A program made the position numbers and the translations under genes. From the NCBI RefSeq assembly GCF_000279145.1, contig NC_018178.1:1302001-1366000 (forward strand): a DNA stretch of 64,000 nt, read 5' to 3'. The notes below the pieces were generated by a model that was not told the origin of the DNA, did no database searches, and saw only the letters and a list, made by a program, of their open reading frames with translations. The first letter of the stretch is position 1; the number at the start of each line of letters is the position of its first letter. This document shows, piece by piece, positions 16,248-25,683 of the stretch. The DNA is from Melioribacter roseus P3M-2 (GTDB taxonomy: Bacteria; Bacteroidota; Ignavibacteria; Ignavibacteriales; Melioribacteraceae).

Positions 16248-18868
16248 TAAATATTAATCCAATATGAAAATTTAATAAGAAAAATATCGTCTCCGGTCGA
16301 CCGCCATAAACTTTTTATATCTCTCGATAAGTCGAAATTACCCGCATAATCGTAGTTTGTCTGATTATGAGACCACACGAAATAAAATACGGAGCCGGGA
16401 ACAAACTCCCATCTGAGAACCGCGTTGCCCCTCAGAGATTTATAATTGAAATCGGGATTTTCAAAAGAGAGTTCTTCCGTGTCTCCATTACCGTCGGGGT
16501 CAATATAATAAATGTCGTCTTCATTGTCATATCTGACATGCGTATAAATTATAAAATCGTCGGTTCCGGGTCGGGCGAGTTCTTTGAATTCGCTGTATTT
16601 ACCCACGGCAAAAAACGGTTGAAGATAAAGCTGGAGGCTGAGTGTGGGAGTGAATGTCCAGTTTAGCCGGATGTTTGCAGAGAGTACGTTCTGTTTAATT
16701 TTTCCGAAAACGTAACGTTTATTGTAAGTTGCCGCTGCGGTCGGGTCGTCAAATGAATCGATCCATTGACGTGTTTCGTAACCGAATCTGTATTCCTGCT
16801 CGAAAATGAAATTGATCTGAGGCGTCGGTTTCCAGTCCACTTCGAGCTGAAGCTCGGTCGACTTTCCGCCGGCTACATCGGCTGAATAATCATAATCGAA
16901 ATCGAGCGCAACCTCTTTTCGGTTGTCTGTGCTAAAAGAAACTCTCACGGAATAATTTGCCGGGTCGATAGCCAACGGTCCGCCGCGTGTAAGCGTTTTG
17001 GTGTATTTCTCGAAAGAATAGTGACCGCTAAGACGAACATTATAATAATTATGAAAAGTGCCGCCGCTTCTGAACCATAAAAAATTTGCCAAAAGGTTGC
17101 CGTCGTAATCGAACGATCGAGCATGAGCGGCGTAAATAAATTTCTCCCTGAAAATTTTTGCGGGTTCGTACCAGCGATAACCCAAAACGACGTGTCCGTT
17201 TAATCTGTCCGCCAACCATTGAAACCCTAGATCGTTGTGTTCGAATCCTGGAGATGCGGCGCCTATTGCCGTATTGAAGTAAAAATTGCCGTGTTGTTTG
17301 TTCAACATCAATCTTCCGAAATACCCCGCGAGCGATGTTCTGTTGGAGTCGATACGCGCAAAAGAAGCGTCTGGGCGTTGAAAATAGCGGTGCGGTCTTT
17401 CCTGCAGATTTATCAGGTATTCTTTCGTCCCGTCAACGTACGAGCCGGCGAACGCTCCCGACAAAACGTATTGCTTGTCGTCGTCGAGAAAGCTCCAGCC
17501 GTCCAAACCTACGGTGTAAGCCTGTTTGGAAAGTTGATCTCCGAGGTTGTTTTCGTGTAAATCGCGATTTACCGATGTAACCATCAAACCGAGCGATTGA
17601 TTGCCCCGATTAAATTCCCTTTTCACTCTTAAAACGCCGTAGTGGGCGAGAGGTTCTACTTCCAATTCGGATATATTGTTGTTCGAATAAATTCTGGCAA
17701 AAGTTCTTTCCGTCAGAGCCGACACGGCTCCGATAGAAGTTGACTGGTCGATTTTTCCCGAAATTTTTGCGGCGCCCAAGATTCTTGTTTCGCCCGGGTA
17801 ATCGGCATAATCGTAATCGTCCGGCAGGTCGCCTGTGGGCGATTTGCCGATTCGTCGCGAATAGAAAAGTTCCGGCCAGCCGAAATTAAAGTTCCAATTG
17901 CTGTTCGAACCTCCTATGCCAAAGTAGAACAAATCGGCTCCCTCGACAAAGAACGGTCGTTTTTCTCTAAAATATGATTCGAAAGCCGATAAATTAATAA
18001 CCGCGGGATCCACTTCCACCTGACCGAAATCCGGATTAATAGTTAAGTTCATGTTCAGATTTGAGCCGATGCCAAGTTTAACGTCGGCCCCCGCGGAAGT
18101 TTTAAACTGATTCGATTTATAAAAAGGATCGCCGGCGTCGTGAACTAAAAATTGAGACTTTTGCAACAAGTAAGGAAGCAGTTCAATCCGCTGCTTCGGT
18201 TTGACGCCGTTTATGCCTTCGAGCGTGGCAAAATGGGAAACAAATCCGCTTTCGTTTTTCGGAACCATTACGAGATAAGAACGTTCGTTTTTTCTTTTGA
18301 TTTCGCGCGCAAAGTTTACGCCCCATTTCATTTTGTTTTGTTCTTTGAAGCGTAATTGCGAAAAGGGTATTTTCATTTCTACGGACCACCCGAAATCTTC
18401 TAGGCTTGTTTGAGCTTCCCAAACGCCGTCCCATGTATCGTCGTCCCAGCTGTCGTTAAATAGAATGCCGTCGATAACCGAGCCTCCGGCGTTAACGGCA
18501 AAAAAGAAGCCGCTTTTTTTATCGTTGTACGGATCCACATAAAATCCGAACCAGTCGGAAAGAATATAATTGTCTTTGCGGGTCAGACTCGCGTCGATTA
18601 GTTCCGGATGGCTGTCGTACAATTTGGCAGCTACGTATAAATACTCGTCGTCGTAGGCGATCCAAACTTCGGTTCGTTCCGAAGCGGGCATTCCTTCATT
18701 AGGGTCTCTCTGAGTAAAGTTGTCTACGGGCAAATAATTCCAGGCCGGTTCGGTAATTCTGCCGTCCAATTGAATTTCGGAATTCTCAAGTTTGAATGCC
18801 TTGATTGTAGGAGCGGCCGAGTTATTTCCGAAGATTTGCATAAATAAAATCAGCAATAAAGAAAACAT
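16247..18868 (-). CDS. DUF5916 outer-membrane-type protein with CBM9-like domain
   Basis: 873 residues with an N-terminal signal peptide (MFSLLLILFMQIFGNNSAA). The first 220 residues look like a CBM9-like carbohydrate-binding domain (IQLDGRITEPAWNYLPV, VWIAYDDEYLYVAAKLYD, DWFGFYVDPYNDKKSGFFF). The rest is DUF5916, rich in alternating aromatic beta strands (SYFREKRPFFVEGADLFYFG) and ending in an aromatic residue pattern (FLIKFSYWINI) typical of outer-membrane barrels. Likely a surface glycan-binding or transport-related protein; the true role is unknown. It shares its transcript direction with the lipoprotein hydrolase whose ORF begins at its stop. Confidence 0.8.
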   Translation of the reverse strand: MFSLLLILFMQIFGNNSAAPTIKAFKLENSEIQLDGRITEPAWNYLPVDNFTQRDPNEGMPASERTEVWIAYDDEYLYVAAKLYDSHPELIDASLTRKDNYILSDWFGFYVDPYNDKKSGFFFAVNAGGSVIDGILFNDSWDDDTWDGVWEAQTSLEDFGWSVEMKIPFSQLRFKEQNKMKWGVNFAREIKRKNERSYLVMVPKNESGFVSHFATLEGINGVKPKQRIELLPYLLQKSQFLVHDAGDPFYKSNQFKTSAGADVKLGIGSNLNMNLTINPDFGQVEVDPAVINLSAFESYFREKRPFFVEGADLFYFGIGGSNSNWNFNFGWPELFYSRRIGKSPTGDLPDDYDYADYPGETRILGAAKISGKIDQSTSIGAVSALTERTFARIYSNNNISELEVEPLAHYGVLRVKREFNRGNQSLGLMVTSVNRDLHENNLGDQLSKQAYTVGLDGWSFLDDDKQYVLSGAFAGSYVDGTKEYLINLQERPHRYFQRPDASFARIDSNRTSLAGYFGRLMLNKQHGNFYFNTAIGAASPGFEHNDLGFQWLADRLNGHVVLGYRWYEPAKIFREKFIYAAHARSFDYDGNLLANFLWFRSGGTFHNYYNVRLSGHYSFEKYTKTLTRGGPLAIDPANYSVRVSFSTDNRKEVALDFDYDYSADVAGGKSTELQLEVDWKPTPQINFIFEQEYRFGYETRQWIDSFDDPTAAATYNKRYVFGKIKQNVLSANIRLNWTFTPTLSLQLYLQPFFAVGKYSEFKELARPGTDDFIIYTHVRYDNEDDIYYIDPDGNGDTEELSFENPDFNYKSLRGNAVLRWEFVPGSVFYFVWSHNQTNYDYAGNFDLSRDIKSLWRSTGDDIFLIKFSYWINI

Positions 18869-19064
18869 CTTTTCTCCTGAGTTTCAGTTTGGTTTCTTTA
18901 GACTCTTTAATTTCGGTTCGGTTGCAAAAATAATCAAAAATAGGCTGTTTTTTAGTATTAAAATTAAATAAATAATAATTACAATATCGTACAAAATGTC
19001 TCATTATGGTAATAAGGCTCAGAATAAGCCAGTGATATTGGAAAAAAACGAGTGAAATCGAAGA

Positions 19065-19176
19065 AAACAGACCGTTTTCTGCTGGCACTCTGTTTGTTGA
19101 AGTGATAATAAGGCGGCGGTTTTTTTTGGCGGACTGTTTATCGGCTGGGCAGTTCGCTGAGATTGCCGCCCTTTTT
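19065..19176 (+). other. Structured intergenic segment with terminator-like end, function unknown
   Basis: Within the 395-bp stretch 18869-19263 there is AAACAGA (19065-19071) paired with TCTGTTT (19089-19095), then GGCGGC (19112-19117) that can pair with GCCGCC (19165-19170), directly followed by CTTTTT. This could be a small RNA with its terminator, or just a terminator upstream of the rpmH promoter. No protein-coding frame was seen here, and the remainder of the interval is AT-rich and featureless. Confidence 0.3.
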
Positions 19177-19201
19177 ATGTGCGCAAATAACCTCCCGGCG
19201 G

Positions 19202-19233
19202 TTTGTTAATTACGTCTAAAATGTTTACTTTTG
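19202..19233 (+). promoter_or_regulatory. Bacteroidota-type promoter of rpmH
   Basis: TTTG (19202-19205) and TACTTTTG (19226-19233) are separated by 20 bp, matching the FCB-group consensus TTTG, 19-21 bp, TAnnTTTG. Transcription would begin about 19240, some 24 nt before the L34 start codon. This fits a strong ribosomal-protein promoter and supports the lineage assignment. Confidence 0.7.
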
Positions 19234-19260
19234 CACATTTCGAACGATTAAATTAGGTGA

Positions 19261-19410
<150 letters not shown>

Positions 19411-19461
19411 TTCTGACCCTGTAACCGTCCCAATTTTTTAGGGACTTTCAAGAGGTTTATT

Positions 19462-19869
19462 TTGAAGCAATATGGTCTTTCTGCCGCAGAAAGAATCAAA
19501 AGAAAAAAAGATTTCGAGTTAGTATACAATAAAGGATACGTATTAATCTCTCCTTCTAAAAAATTGAAAGCGATTTATTATGCAGAATCTCAGGCGGAAG
19601 ACCCCGGAGTTAAAACCGCTTATGCGGTAGCTCGAAAAAGCGGCAAAGCAGTTTGGAGAAACAGAATTAAAAGACTGATGCGCGAGTCGTATCGTCTCAA
19701 TAAATCGATATTGACGGAACCGTGCAATGAAAATAAAATCAAATTGCTGCTTGTATTCGCATCTCATACGATGAATCAGACCAGGAATAAAAAAGTCAAG
19801 TTGAACGAAGTTATGCCGGAAGTCGTCGAATTGATGAAAAAAGTTAAAGACAGGCTCGAATTAAAATGA
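19462..19869 (+). CDS. rnpA: Ribonuclease P protein component
   Basis: Protein subunit of RNase P, which matures tRNA 5' ends, 135 residues. The start is TTG, supported by AGAGG 7 nt upstream. Family features include [20 protein letters not shown] and the RNR-type motif in [22 protein letters not shown] ([10 protein letters not shown]). It lies 51 bp after rpmH, and its stop overlaps the yidD start by 4 bp, as in most bacteria. Confidence 0.95.
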   Translation: MKQYGLSAAERIKRKKDFELVYNKGYVLISPSKKLKAIYYAESQAEDPGVKTAYAVARKSGKAVWRNRIKRLMRESYRLNKSILTEPCNENKIKLLLVFASHTMNQTRNKKVKLNEVMPEVVELMKKVKDRLELK

Positions 19870-20075
19870 AGTACCTGTTTATCTACTTAATTAAATTTTA
19901 TCAAAAAGCAATTTCCCCAATGTTTCCACCGTCGTGCCGCTTTTATCCCACTTGCTCGGAATATTCGGTTCAGGCGTTTACTAAATACGGTGTAATCAAA
20001 GGGGGCGTTAAATCTATCTGGAGAATATTAAGGTGTAATCCCTTCAACAAAGGCGGTTACGATCCTCTCGATTAA
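19866..20075 (+). CDS. yidD: Membrane protein insertion efficiency factor YidD
   Basis: 69-residue protein with the YidD signature: an N-terminal amphipathic hydrophobic helix ([17 protein letters not shown]) and the cysteine motif [22 protein letters not shown], followed by [16 protein letters not shown]. It aids membrane insertion near YidC. It overlaps rnpA by 4 bp and is 17 bp before yidC. Confidence 0.95.
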   Translation: MKYLFIYLIKFYQKAISPMFPPSCRFYPTCSEYSVQAFTKYGVIKGGVKSIWRILRCNPFNKGGYDPLD

Positions 20076-20092
20076 TCTTAAAGGTAAATTTT

Positions 20093-22036
20093 ATGGACAG
20101 ACAATCAACCATAGCATTCATACTTATCGGAGTTATTTTAGTAGTATGGCTCTATCTCAATTCGCCCACTCCTCCTCCCGCATTGCCGGAAACAAACGAC
20201 TCGACGCTGACGGCGCAGGATACCTTGACGGCGGTCGAAGATACGATTCCCGTTGAAAAGGCAGAAGAGCCGGAAGCGAAAACCGAAATTGCCGGTGAAG
20301 AAATTCTTCCTTTCGGAACGACCCGACTCCCTGAAAAAATAATTACTATCGATACGAAGCTTGCAAGAATCGAATTGACCAGCAAAGGCGCCAAGATCAG
20401 AAAATATTATTTGAAGAATTATGAAACGTGGTATCACGAAAAATTCGACGAGAACGATTTTTATAATAGACACGTCCAGTTGATTAATCCGGATAACGGC
20501 GGCGATTTCAATTTGATCTTTGTCACGAAAGAAGGAAAACTTGTCAATACATCCAGCCTCGATTTTACTTCCGACGCGGGCAACTATTTTTATAAACTCG
20601 AAGAAAACGATTCACTGACGCTGAAATATAAATTCGAAGGAACCGACGGAAAAGAAATAGTAAAAACCTTCAAGTTTTTCGGCGGCGATTATGCCGCGGA
20701 TATCGATATTGAATTTTCGAACTTTCAGGACGTGATAAGCAGCTTCAGATACGACGTCGCTTGGACTAACGGAATAAATTTCACGGAAAAAAATTCGGTA
20801 GACGAAGCGTATTATTCAAACGCGGCTGTTTATGCCGGAGGCGAGCAGGTTATTATCGACGCTTCAAGTCCAGACGAAAAAGTGTCGAAGGATATAAACG
20901 GTAAAGTCGATTGGGCAGGCGTAAAAAGCAAGTATTTCTCCGTTATAATTTCTCCGAATGATCCCAACGACGACGGCGGAGCTTACGTCGAAGGCACGCA
21001 CACCGTCAAAGGCGAAGACGTACGCGAATATTACAGCGTAAGCCTCAAAGTTCCTTTCAAGAATCAAAGTTACCAAAAAGATTCATTCAAACTTTATATC
21101 GGTCCCGTTGAGTACAATACGTTGAAAACATACGGAAGAAGTTTCGAGGCGCTTGTCGATTTTGGCAGCTTTTTGGGATTGACTTTCATAATTAGACCGA
21201 TTTCGGAATATTTCCTGCTGCCTTTGATGAAATTTTTGCATCAGTTCATTCCGAACTACGGTTTTGTAATAATATTGCTCTCGATAATTGTGAAATTTGC
21301 TCTGCACCCGCTTACAAAACAGAGCATGAAGTCGATGAAAAAGATGCAGCTTTTGCAGCCGAAGATTAACGAACTTAAAGAAAAATATAAAGACGACCCG
21401 CAGAGAGTTCAGAAAGAAACGATGAAGCTTTATTCCACATACGGCATTAATCCGATGGGCGGATGCTTTCCTATGCTGCTTCAGATGCCTATTCTGATTG
21501 CTTTGTGGAGTTTGTTTAATGTGGCAATCGATATAAGGCAGCAGCCGTTCATACTCTGGATCGACAATCTGTCGGCTCCCGACGTAATATTTAAATTGCC
21601 GTTTAAGGTTCCGATTTTTAATATCGACGTGGTAAGCGGATTGGCGCTGCTTCTCGGCGTTACAATGTTTTTACAGCAAAAGCAAAGCGTAAGAGACCCC
21701 TCGCAAAAGGCGCTTGTTTATATTATGCCCGTGATGTTTACATTGATGTTTATGGGATTTCCTTCGGGACTCAATCTTTACTATTTCATGTTCAATTTAC
21801 TTTCGATCGTACAACAGTATTATATAAATCATAAAAAAGACGATATGGAACTTGTTCCTGTGGCCAATCCGAAGAAAAAACAGGGATTTATGGCTCGAAT
21901 GCTCGAAGCGGCGGAAAAGCAGGCTCAAACGCAGAAACAAATTCAATCGAAGTCCAAAAAAGAAAAAATAATCGACTACGAGTCGAAATGTGAAACGTCT
22001 CTTAATTACATTATTCTTTTCCTGTTTAACTATTAG
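20093..22036 (+). CDS. yidC: Membrane protein insertase YidC
   Basis: Insertase for inner-membrane proteins, 647 residues as read. There is one N-terminal TM (IAFILIGVILVVWLYL), a large periplasmic domain (about 40-345) and the conserved Oxa1-type core with five TM segments (from IPNYGFVIILLSIIVKFALHPLTKQSM to the SGLNLYYFMFNLLSIVQQYYI helix). The Lys-rich tail runs 47 bp into the next gene and ends in an odd hydrophobic peptide. Adding one A to the run at 21956-21961 would instead end the protein at a Lys-rich tail before the next gene. The tail may therefore be a sequencing artefact. Confidence 0.95.
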   Translation: MDRQSTIAFILIGVILVVWLYLNSPTPPPALPETNDSTLTAQDTLTAVEDTIPVEKAEEPEAKTEIAGEEILPFGTTRLPEKIITIDTKLARIELTSKGAKIRKYYLKNYETWYHEKFDENDFYNRHVQLINPDNGGDFNLIFVTKEGKLVNTSSLDFTSDAGNYFYKLEENDSLTLKYKFEGTDGKEIVKTFKFFGGDYAADIDIEFSNFQDVISSFRYDVAWTNGINFTEKNSVDEAYYSNAAVYAGGEQVIIDASSPDEKVSKDINGKVDWAGVKSKYFSVIISPNDPNDDGGAYVEGTHTVKGEDVREYYSVSLKVPFKNQSYQKDSFKLYIGPVEYNTLKTYGRSFEALVDFGSFLGLTFIIRPISEYFLLPLMKFLHQFIPNYGFVIILLSIIVKFALHPLTKQSMKSMKKMQLLQPKINELKEKYKDDPQRVQKETMKLYSTYGINPMGGCFPMLLQMPILIALWSLFNVAIDIRQQPFILWIDNLSAPDVIFKLPFKVPIFNIDVVSGLALLLGVTMFLQQKQSVRDPSQKALVYIMPVMFTLMFMGFPSGLNLYYFMFNLLSIVQQYYINHKKDDMELVPVANPKKKQGFMARMLEAAEKQAQTQKQIQSKSKKEKIIDYESKCETSLNYIILFLFNY

Positions 22037-24674
22037 CATGGCGCAGCGTAGCGACACGTTGCGCCTCGATCTTGAAGGCAGACTCCTCCCGTTCGGATTG
22101 GAAGAACAGATTCCGGCTAACAGACCGCGTATAGGATTAGCGCTTAGCGGCGGAGGCGCCAGGGCGTTGACTCAAATCGGTATCTTAAAATTTCTCGAAG
22201 AAATCGACCTCCCGGTCGACATGATTGTGGGCACAAGTATGGGCAGCATTATCGGCGGGCTCTATGCGTCCGGATACTCGGTCGATTATCTCGATTCAAT
22301 AGCTTTGAGTACGGATTGGAACGGAATATTTACTTCGGAAAGCTCCAACAGAAACGAATTGTTCGTCGATCAAAAGATTACGCAGGACAAAGCTGTTTTG
22401 TCTTTGAGGCTAGAAGGTTTGAAGCCGATCATCCCGCGCTCCCTGAATTCCGGTTTGAAAGGCTCTGCTTTTTTGAATTTGCTGGCGTTGAACGCCCCCG
22501 TTAAAACTAATGACTTCGACAAACTGATCTATAAATACAGAGCCGTATGTACCGACTTGGTTAACGGAAGGGAAGTTATTATAGGGAAAGGCTCGTTGGG
22601 ACTCGCCATGCAAGCCAGCTCAAGCGTTTCGTTCCTTTTGCCGCCCGTTCAGTACGATTCGCTCACTCTTGTCGACGGCGGCATAGTCGCTAATATTCCG
22701 GTTAAGGAAACGCGTCGACTCGGCGCCGATATAGTCATTGCGGGCAACGCCGTCAGCCCCCTTTATTCGGAAAGCGAACTCAATTATCCGTGGGTTCTTG
22801 CCGACCAGTTGATCAGTATCCCGATGCACCTTCTGAATAAAGAACAGCTCGAAAATGCCGATCTGGTAATTCAGCCGGACCTAACCGGAATACGAAACAC
22901 CGATTTCAAGAATATCGCCGGTTTAATCGAAAAAGGTTATATCGCAGCCAAGGAAAAAGAAACTGAATTAAAAAACCTTTATCTCAAGCATTTGAGAAGA
23001 AAAATTAAGAACGACAATGTTTATCGTAATGTAAAAATTAATCCCGCCGACCGGATTGAATTTTATTTCGACAGCCGAACGGTTGTGGACAGTATCGACG
23101 GCGTCGAATTAACTTTGATTTTATCCCGCATTAAAAAAGATTTCGGACTTAAAGACGCCGCTTTCGAAATTAAAGTTCTCAACGACACGACATACCTGAA
23201 TTTAATCAAAAACGAATATCCCGCCGTAATGAAAATCGAATTCGAAGGCGATTCCGCAGTTTCGAGATATCAATTGATGCAAATAGCCAGGAAGCAGATC
23301 GGAAAACCAGCCTGTCCGAAACATCTGTTTAAAGTCGCTCTGGAAATTATGAATTTATATCGCCGTTCCGGTTTCCCGATTGCAGACATAAAAAAGGTTG
23401 ATTTCAACAAACAAGACGGTACGCTAAAATTTTTGATTGAAGAGGGCGCGATTGACGAAATTAAATTGACCGGCAGATACAGAGCCAAGAGAGAAATTAT
23501 ACTTCGCGAATTTCCGATTAAGCGGGGAGAACCTTTTAAATTGGTAGACGCCGAAAAGGGTCTTATGAATTTGAGAAGTACGGATTTGTTTGAACAAATA
23601 GAATTGACCGTCGACCGGAGGAATGAAAAAAATATTCTTTCGCTTAAAATGATAGAGCGTCCGTCGAGCGTAATCCGATTCGGAATGCGAGTGGACAATG
23701 AAAATTTCACACAGTTTTCTGTTGATATACGGGACGAAAATTTCAACGGAACCGGCACCGAAATCGGGGCAATTATAGCCGGAGGAATTAGAAATCGATC
23801 GTTTATAATCGAACATAAAGCGAACCGTGTGTTCGATACTTATATGACTTACAAAGTAAGAGCTTTCTACGAATTTAACGACGTTAATGTTTACAAAGAC
23901 GATACGACCGCTGCGTTTAATCAATTTAAGCGGATTAAATCGGGGGAATACAGGCAGATCTTTTACGGAGGAACTTTCGGAATCGGGGCGCAGGTGAAAA
24001 GGATCGGAAATGTTATGGCGGAAGCGCGTTTTCAGGAAGACCGGATTAAAAATAAATCGAACGCCGAAAAACTGACCGGGAACGTTATTATTTCCGCTCT
24101 AAGATTTTCGATTGCCGTCGACACGCAAAACGATTATCCTTTTCCGACCGGAGGAGTTTATCTCAGAACTTATTATGAAACGGCGCAAGCGGCGCTCGGA
24201 GGCGACGTCGGTTACACAAAATTATTTTTCGATTACAAAAACGTCTTCAGTCCGTTGTCTTCGCATACTGTTACTTTAAGAACTACTATAGGCGTAGCCG
24301 ACAACACACTGCCGTTGACGCAACAATTTTCATTGGGCGGGCAGAACATGTTTTTCGGCTTTCGCAACGACGAGTACAGAGGAAGGCAAATTCTGAACGT
24401 TTCGGCCGAGTACAGATATAAGCTGCCTGTAAAAATATTCTTTGACGCTTATTTCAAACTCCGGTACGATATCGGATCCGCATGGGAAAAGCGCGAAGCA
24501 ATAAGGTATAAAGACCTGAAACACGGAATAGGAGCCACCCTGTCGTTCGATACTCCGATCGGTCCGGCTGATTTTTCGGTAGGAAGGAGTTTCTTCTTTA
24601 AAGACAGACTTCCGAAAAACACGCTCGTAAAGGGAGAACCCTTCTTCTACTTTACAATCGGTTATTATTACTGA
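21990..24674 (+). CDS. Patatin-like phospholipase with POTRA and Omp85 barrel (PlpD type)
   Basis: 894 residues. GTG start with a signal peptide (MKRLLITLFFSCLTISMAQ). The patatin domain has the oxyanion motif GGGARAL (54-60), nucleophile elbow GTSMGS (Ser83) and the DGG motif (Asp229), giving the Ser-Asp dyad. A POTRA-like region follows (about 400-575, including FLIEEGAIDEIKLTGRY), then a BamA/Omp85-like barrel ending in KGEPFFYFTIGYYY. This is the type Vd autotransporter layout: a phospholipase on its own outer-membrane transporter. It overlaps yidC by 47 bp, probably through an indel in yidC. Confidence 0.88.
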   Translation: MKRLLITLFFSCLTISMAQRSDTLRLDLEGRLLPFGLEEQIPANRPRIGLALSGGGARALTQIGILKFLEEIDLPVDMIVGTSMGSIIGGLYASGYSVDYLDSIALSTDWNGIFTSESSNRNELFVDQKITQDKAVLSLRLEGLKPIIPRSLNSGLKGSAFLNLLALNAPVKTNDFDKLIYKYRAVCTDLVNGREVIIGKGSLGLAMQASSSVSFLLPPVQYDSLTLVDGGIVANIPVKETRRLGADIVIAGNAVSPLYSESELNYPWVLADQLISIPMHLLNKEQLENADLVIQPDLTGIRNTDFKNIAGLIEKGYIAAKEKETELKNLYLKHLRRKIKNDNVYRNVKINPADRIEFYFDSRTVVDSIDGVELTLILSRIKKDFGLKDAAFEIKVLNDTTYLNLIKNEYPAVMKIEFEGDSAVSRYQLMQIARKQIGKPACPKHLFKVALEIMNLYRRSGFPIADIKKVDFNKQDGTLKFLIEEGAIDEIKLTGRYRAKREIILREFPIKRGEPFKLVDAEKGLMNLRSTDLFEQIELTVDRRNEKNILSLKMIERPSSVIRFGMRVDNENFTQFSVDIRDENFNGTGTEIGAIIAGGIRNRSFIIEHKANRVFDTYMTYKVRAFYEFNDVNVYKDDTTAAFNQFKRIKSGEYRQIFYGGTFGIGAQVKRIGNVMAEARFQEDRIKNKSNAEKLTGNVIISALRFSIAVDTQNDYPFPTGGVYLRTYYETAQAALGGDVGYTKLFFDYKNVFSPLSSHTVTLRTTIGVADNTLPLTQQFSLGGQNMFFGFRNDEYRGRQILNVSAEYRYKLPVKIFFDAYFKLRYDIGSAWEKREAIRYKDLKHGIGATLSFDTPIGPADFSVGRSFFFKDRLPKNTLVKGEPFFYFTIGYYY

Positions 24675-25225
24675 GACGGTCTCGATTTTCTTTCCCGCTC
24701 AGCAGCTTTTTCGGCAAGCGCCGTATAACGGGCTTCGTTCTGAAAATCTTTTAAGCGTTTATAAAGATTAGCCAGCGAATTATACACTTTGCTTTTCAGT
24801 TCGACGTTCTTAACGTTTGATTTGACAATATCAATTATTCTTGAATTCGTAGGCAGGTCGAGGTCGAAATTATAAAGACCGAGAAGATCCGTAAGCGGTT
24901 CGTGCGAAGCGGGATTGGCGTCTATGGCTTTTTTGTAGTACTCGATTGCGCTTTCGAGATAATCGTATTCATCGGAATTGTTTTCAAGAACTTTTGCCGT
25001 CCAAATCGATAGGTCGTATTTCTTGTGGCTGAAATCGCGAATAAGTTTCTCGGCGTACATTTTGATTTCGTCGAGACTCAGCGTCGGATTGCCCAGCAGA
25101 ACTTTAAAAACTTCCAAATCGTCGACGCCGTTTCTAACGGCTTCCGTAAAGGCGTCGAATAATTCGTCGGAAGAGCTTGAATACCTGAATGTGGATTCGA
25201 GTTTTTTGATCAAATCGTTTTTCAT
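24668..25225 (-). CDS. TPR-like helical protein, function unknown
   Basis: 185-residue soluble protein without signal peptide. It is all-helical in appearance, with TPR-like segments (YLESAIEYYKKAIDANPASHEPLTDLLGLYNF, SKVYNSLANLYKRLKDFQNEARY). The family could not be named. Its stop overlaps by 7 bp the stop of the convergent patatin gene. Such proteins usually mediate protein-protein contacts. Confidence 0.6.
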   Translation of the reverse strand: MKNDLIKKLESTFRYSSSSDELFDAFTEAVRNGVDDLEVFKVLLGNPTLSLDEIKMYAEKLIRDFSHKKYDLSIWTAKVLENNSDEYDYLESAIEYYKKAIDANPASHEPLTDLLGLYNFDLDLPTNSRIIDIVKSNVKNVELKSKVYNSLANLYKRLKDFQNEARYTALAEKAAERERKSRPSQ

Positions 25226-25288
25226 TTTCCTCGGAAAATTTTTACCGATCGGGATTTTTTATTTTTCAAATCGCTAAAAAGTTTCACT

Positions 25289-25669
25289 TCATTCATGCTC
25301 AAAGAGCGCGCAACACGCTCCGGCAGGGTCTTCGATAACGCAGTATTTTCCCATCCCGTTTATTACTTTGGGACCCGATATAACTTTGCCGCCGTTGCCT
25401 TTGCAGGCTTCAATGCTTGAATCCAGATTTTCAACGTTGATATAAATCATCCATAGTGAAGGCAGATTTGCATTCTCGCCTTTTTTATGACAAATTCCGG
25501 CGACGGGATTTCCTTCCGAGGGAATAATCATATTGTAATCGTCATAATCGCCCATACTTACCGGCTGTGACTTCCAGCCTGTAACTTTTTCGTAGAAACT
25601 CTTTAAGCCTGTAGCGTCGTCTACGGTTAAGTCATGCCAGGCGATGGCGCCGATTGTTTTGTTTATCAT
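25289..25669 (-). CDS. VOC-family glyoxalase-like protein
   Basis: 126-residue protein of the vicinal-oxygen-chelate fold. It has IAWHDLTVDDATGLKSFYEKVTGWKSQPV at the N-terminus, PVAGICHKKGE in the middle, and the second-half strand MGKYCVIEDPAGACCALFEHE. The His in AWHDL and the terminal Glu of LFEHE are plausible metal ligands. Substrate unknown; this single-domain type is often a dioxygenase or lyase relative. Next upstream is rlmD, 14 bp away. Confidence 0.8.
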   Translation of the reverse strand: MINKTIGAIAWHDLTVDDATGLKSFYEKVTGWKSQPVSMGDYDDYNMIIPSEGNPVAGICHKKGENANLPSLWMIYINVENLDSSIEACKGNGGKVISGPKVINGMGKYCVIEDPAGACCALFEHE

Positions 25670-25683
25670 GTCGGGCTCCGATT

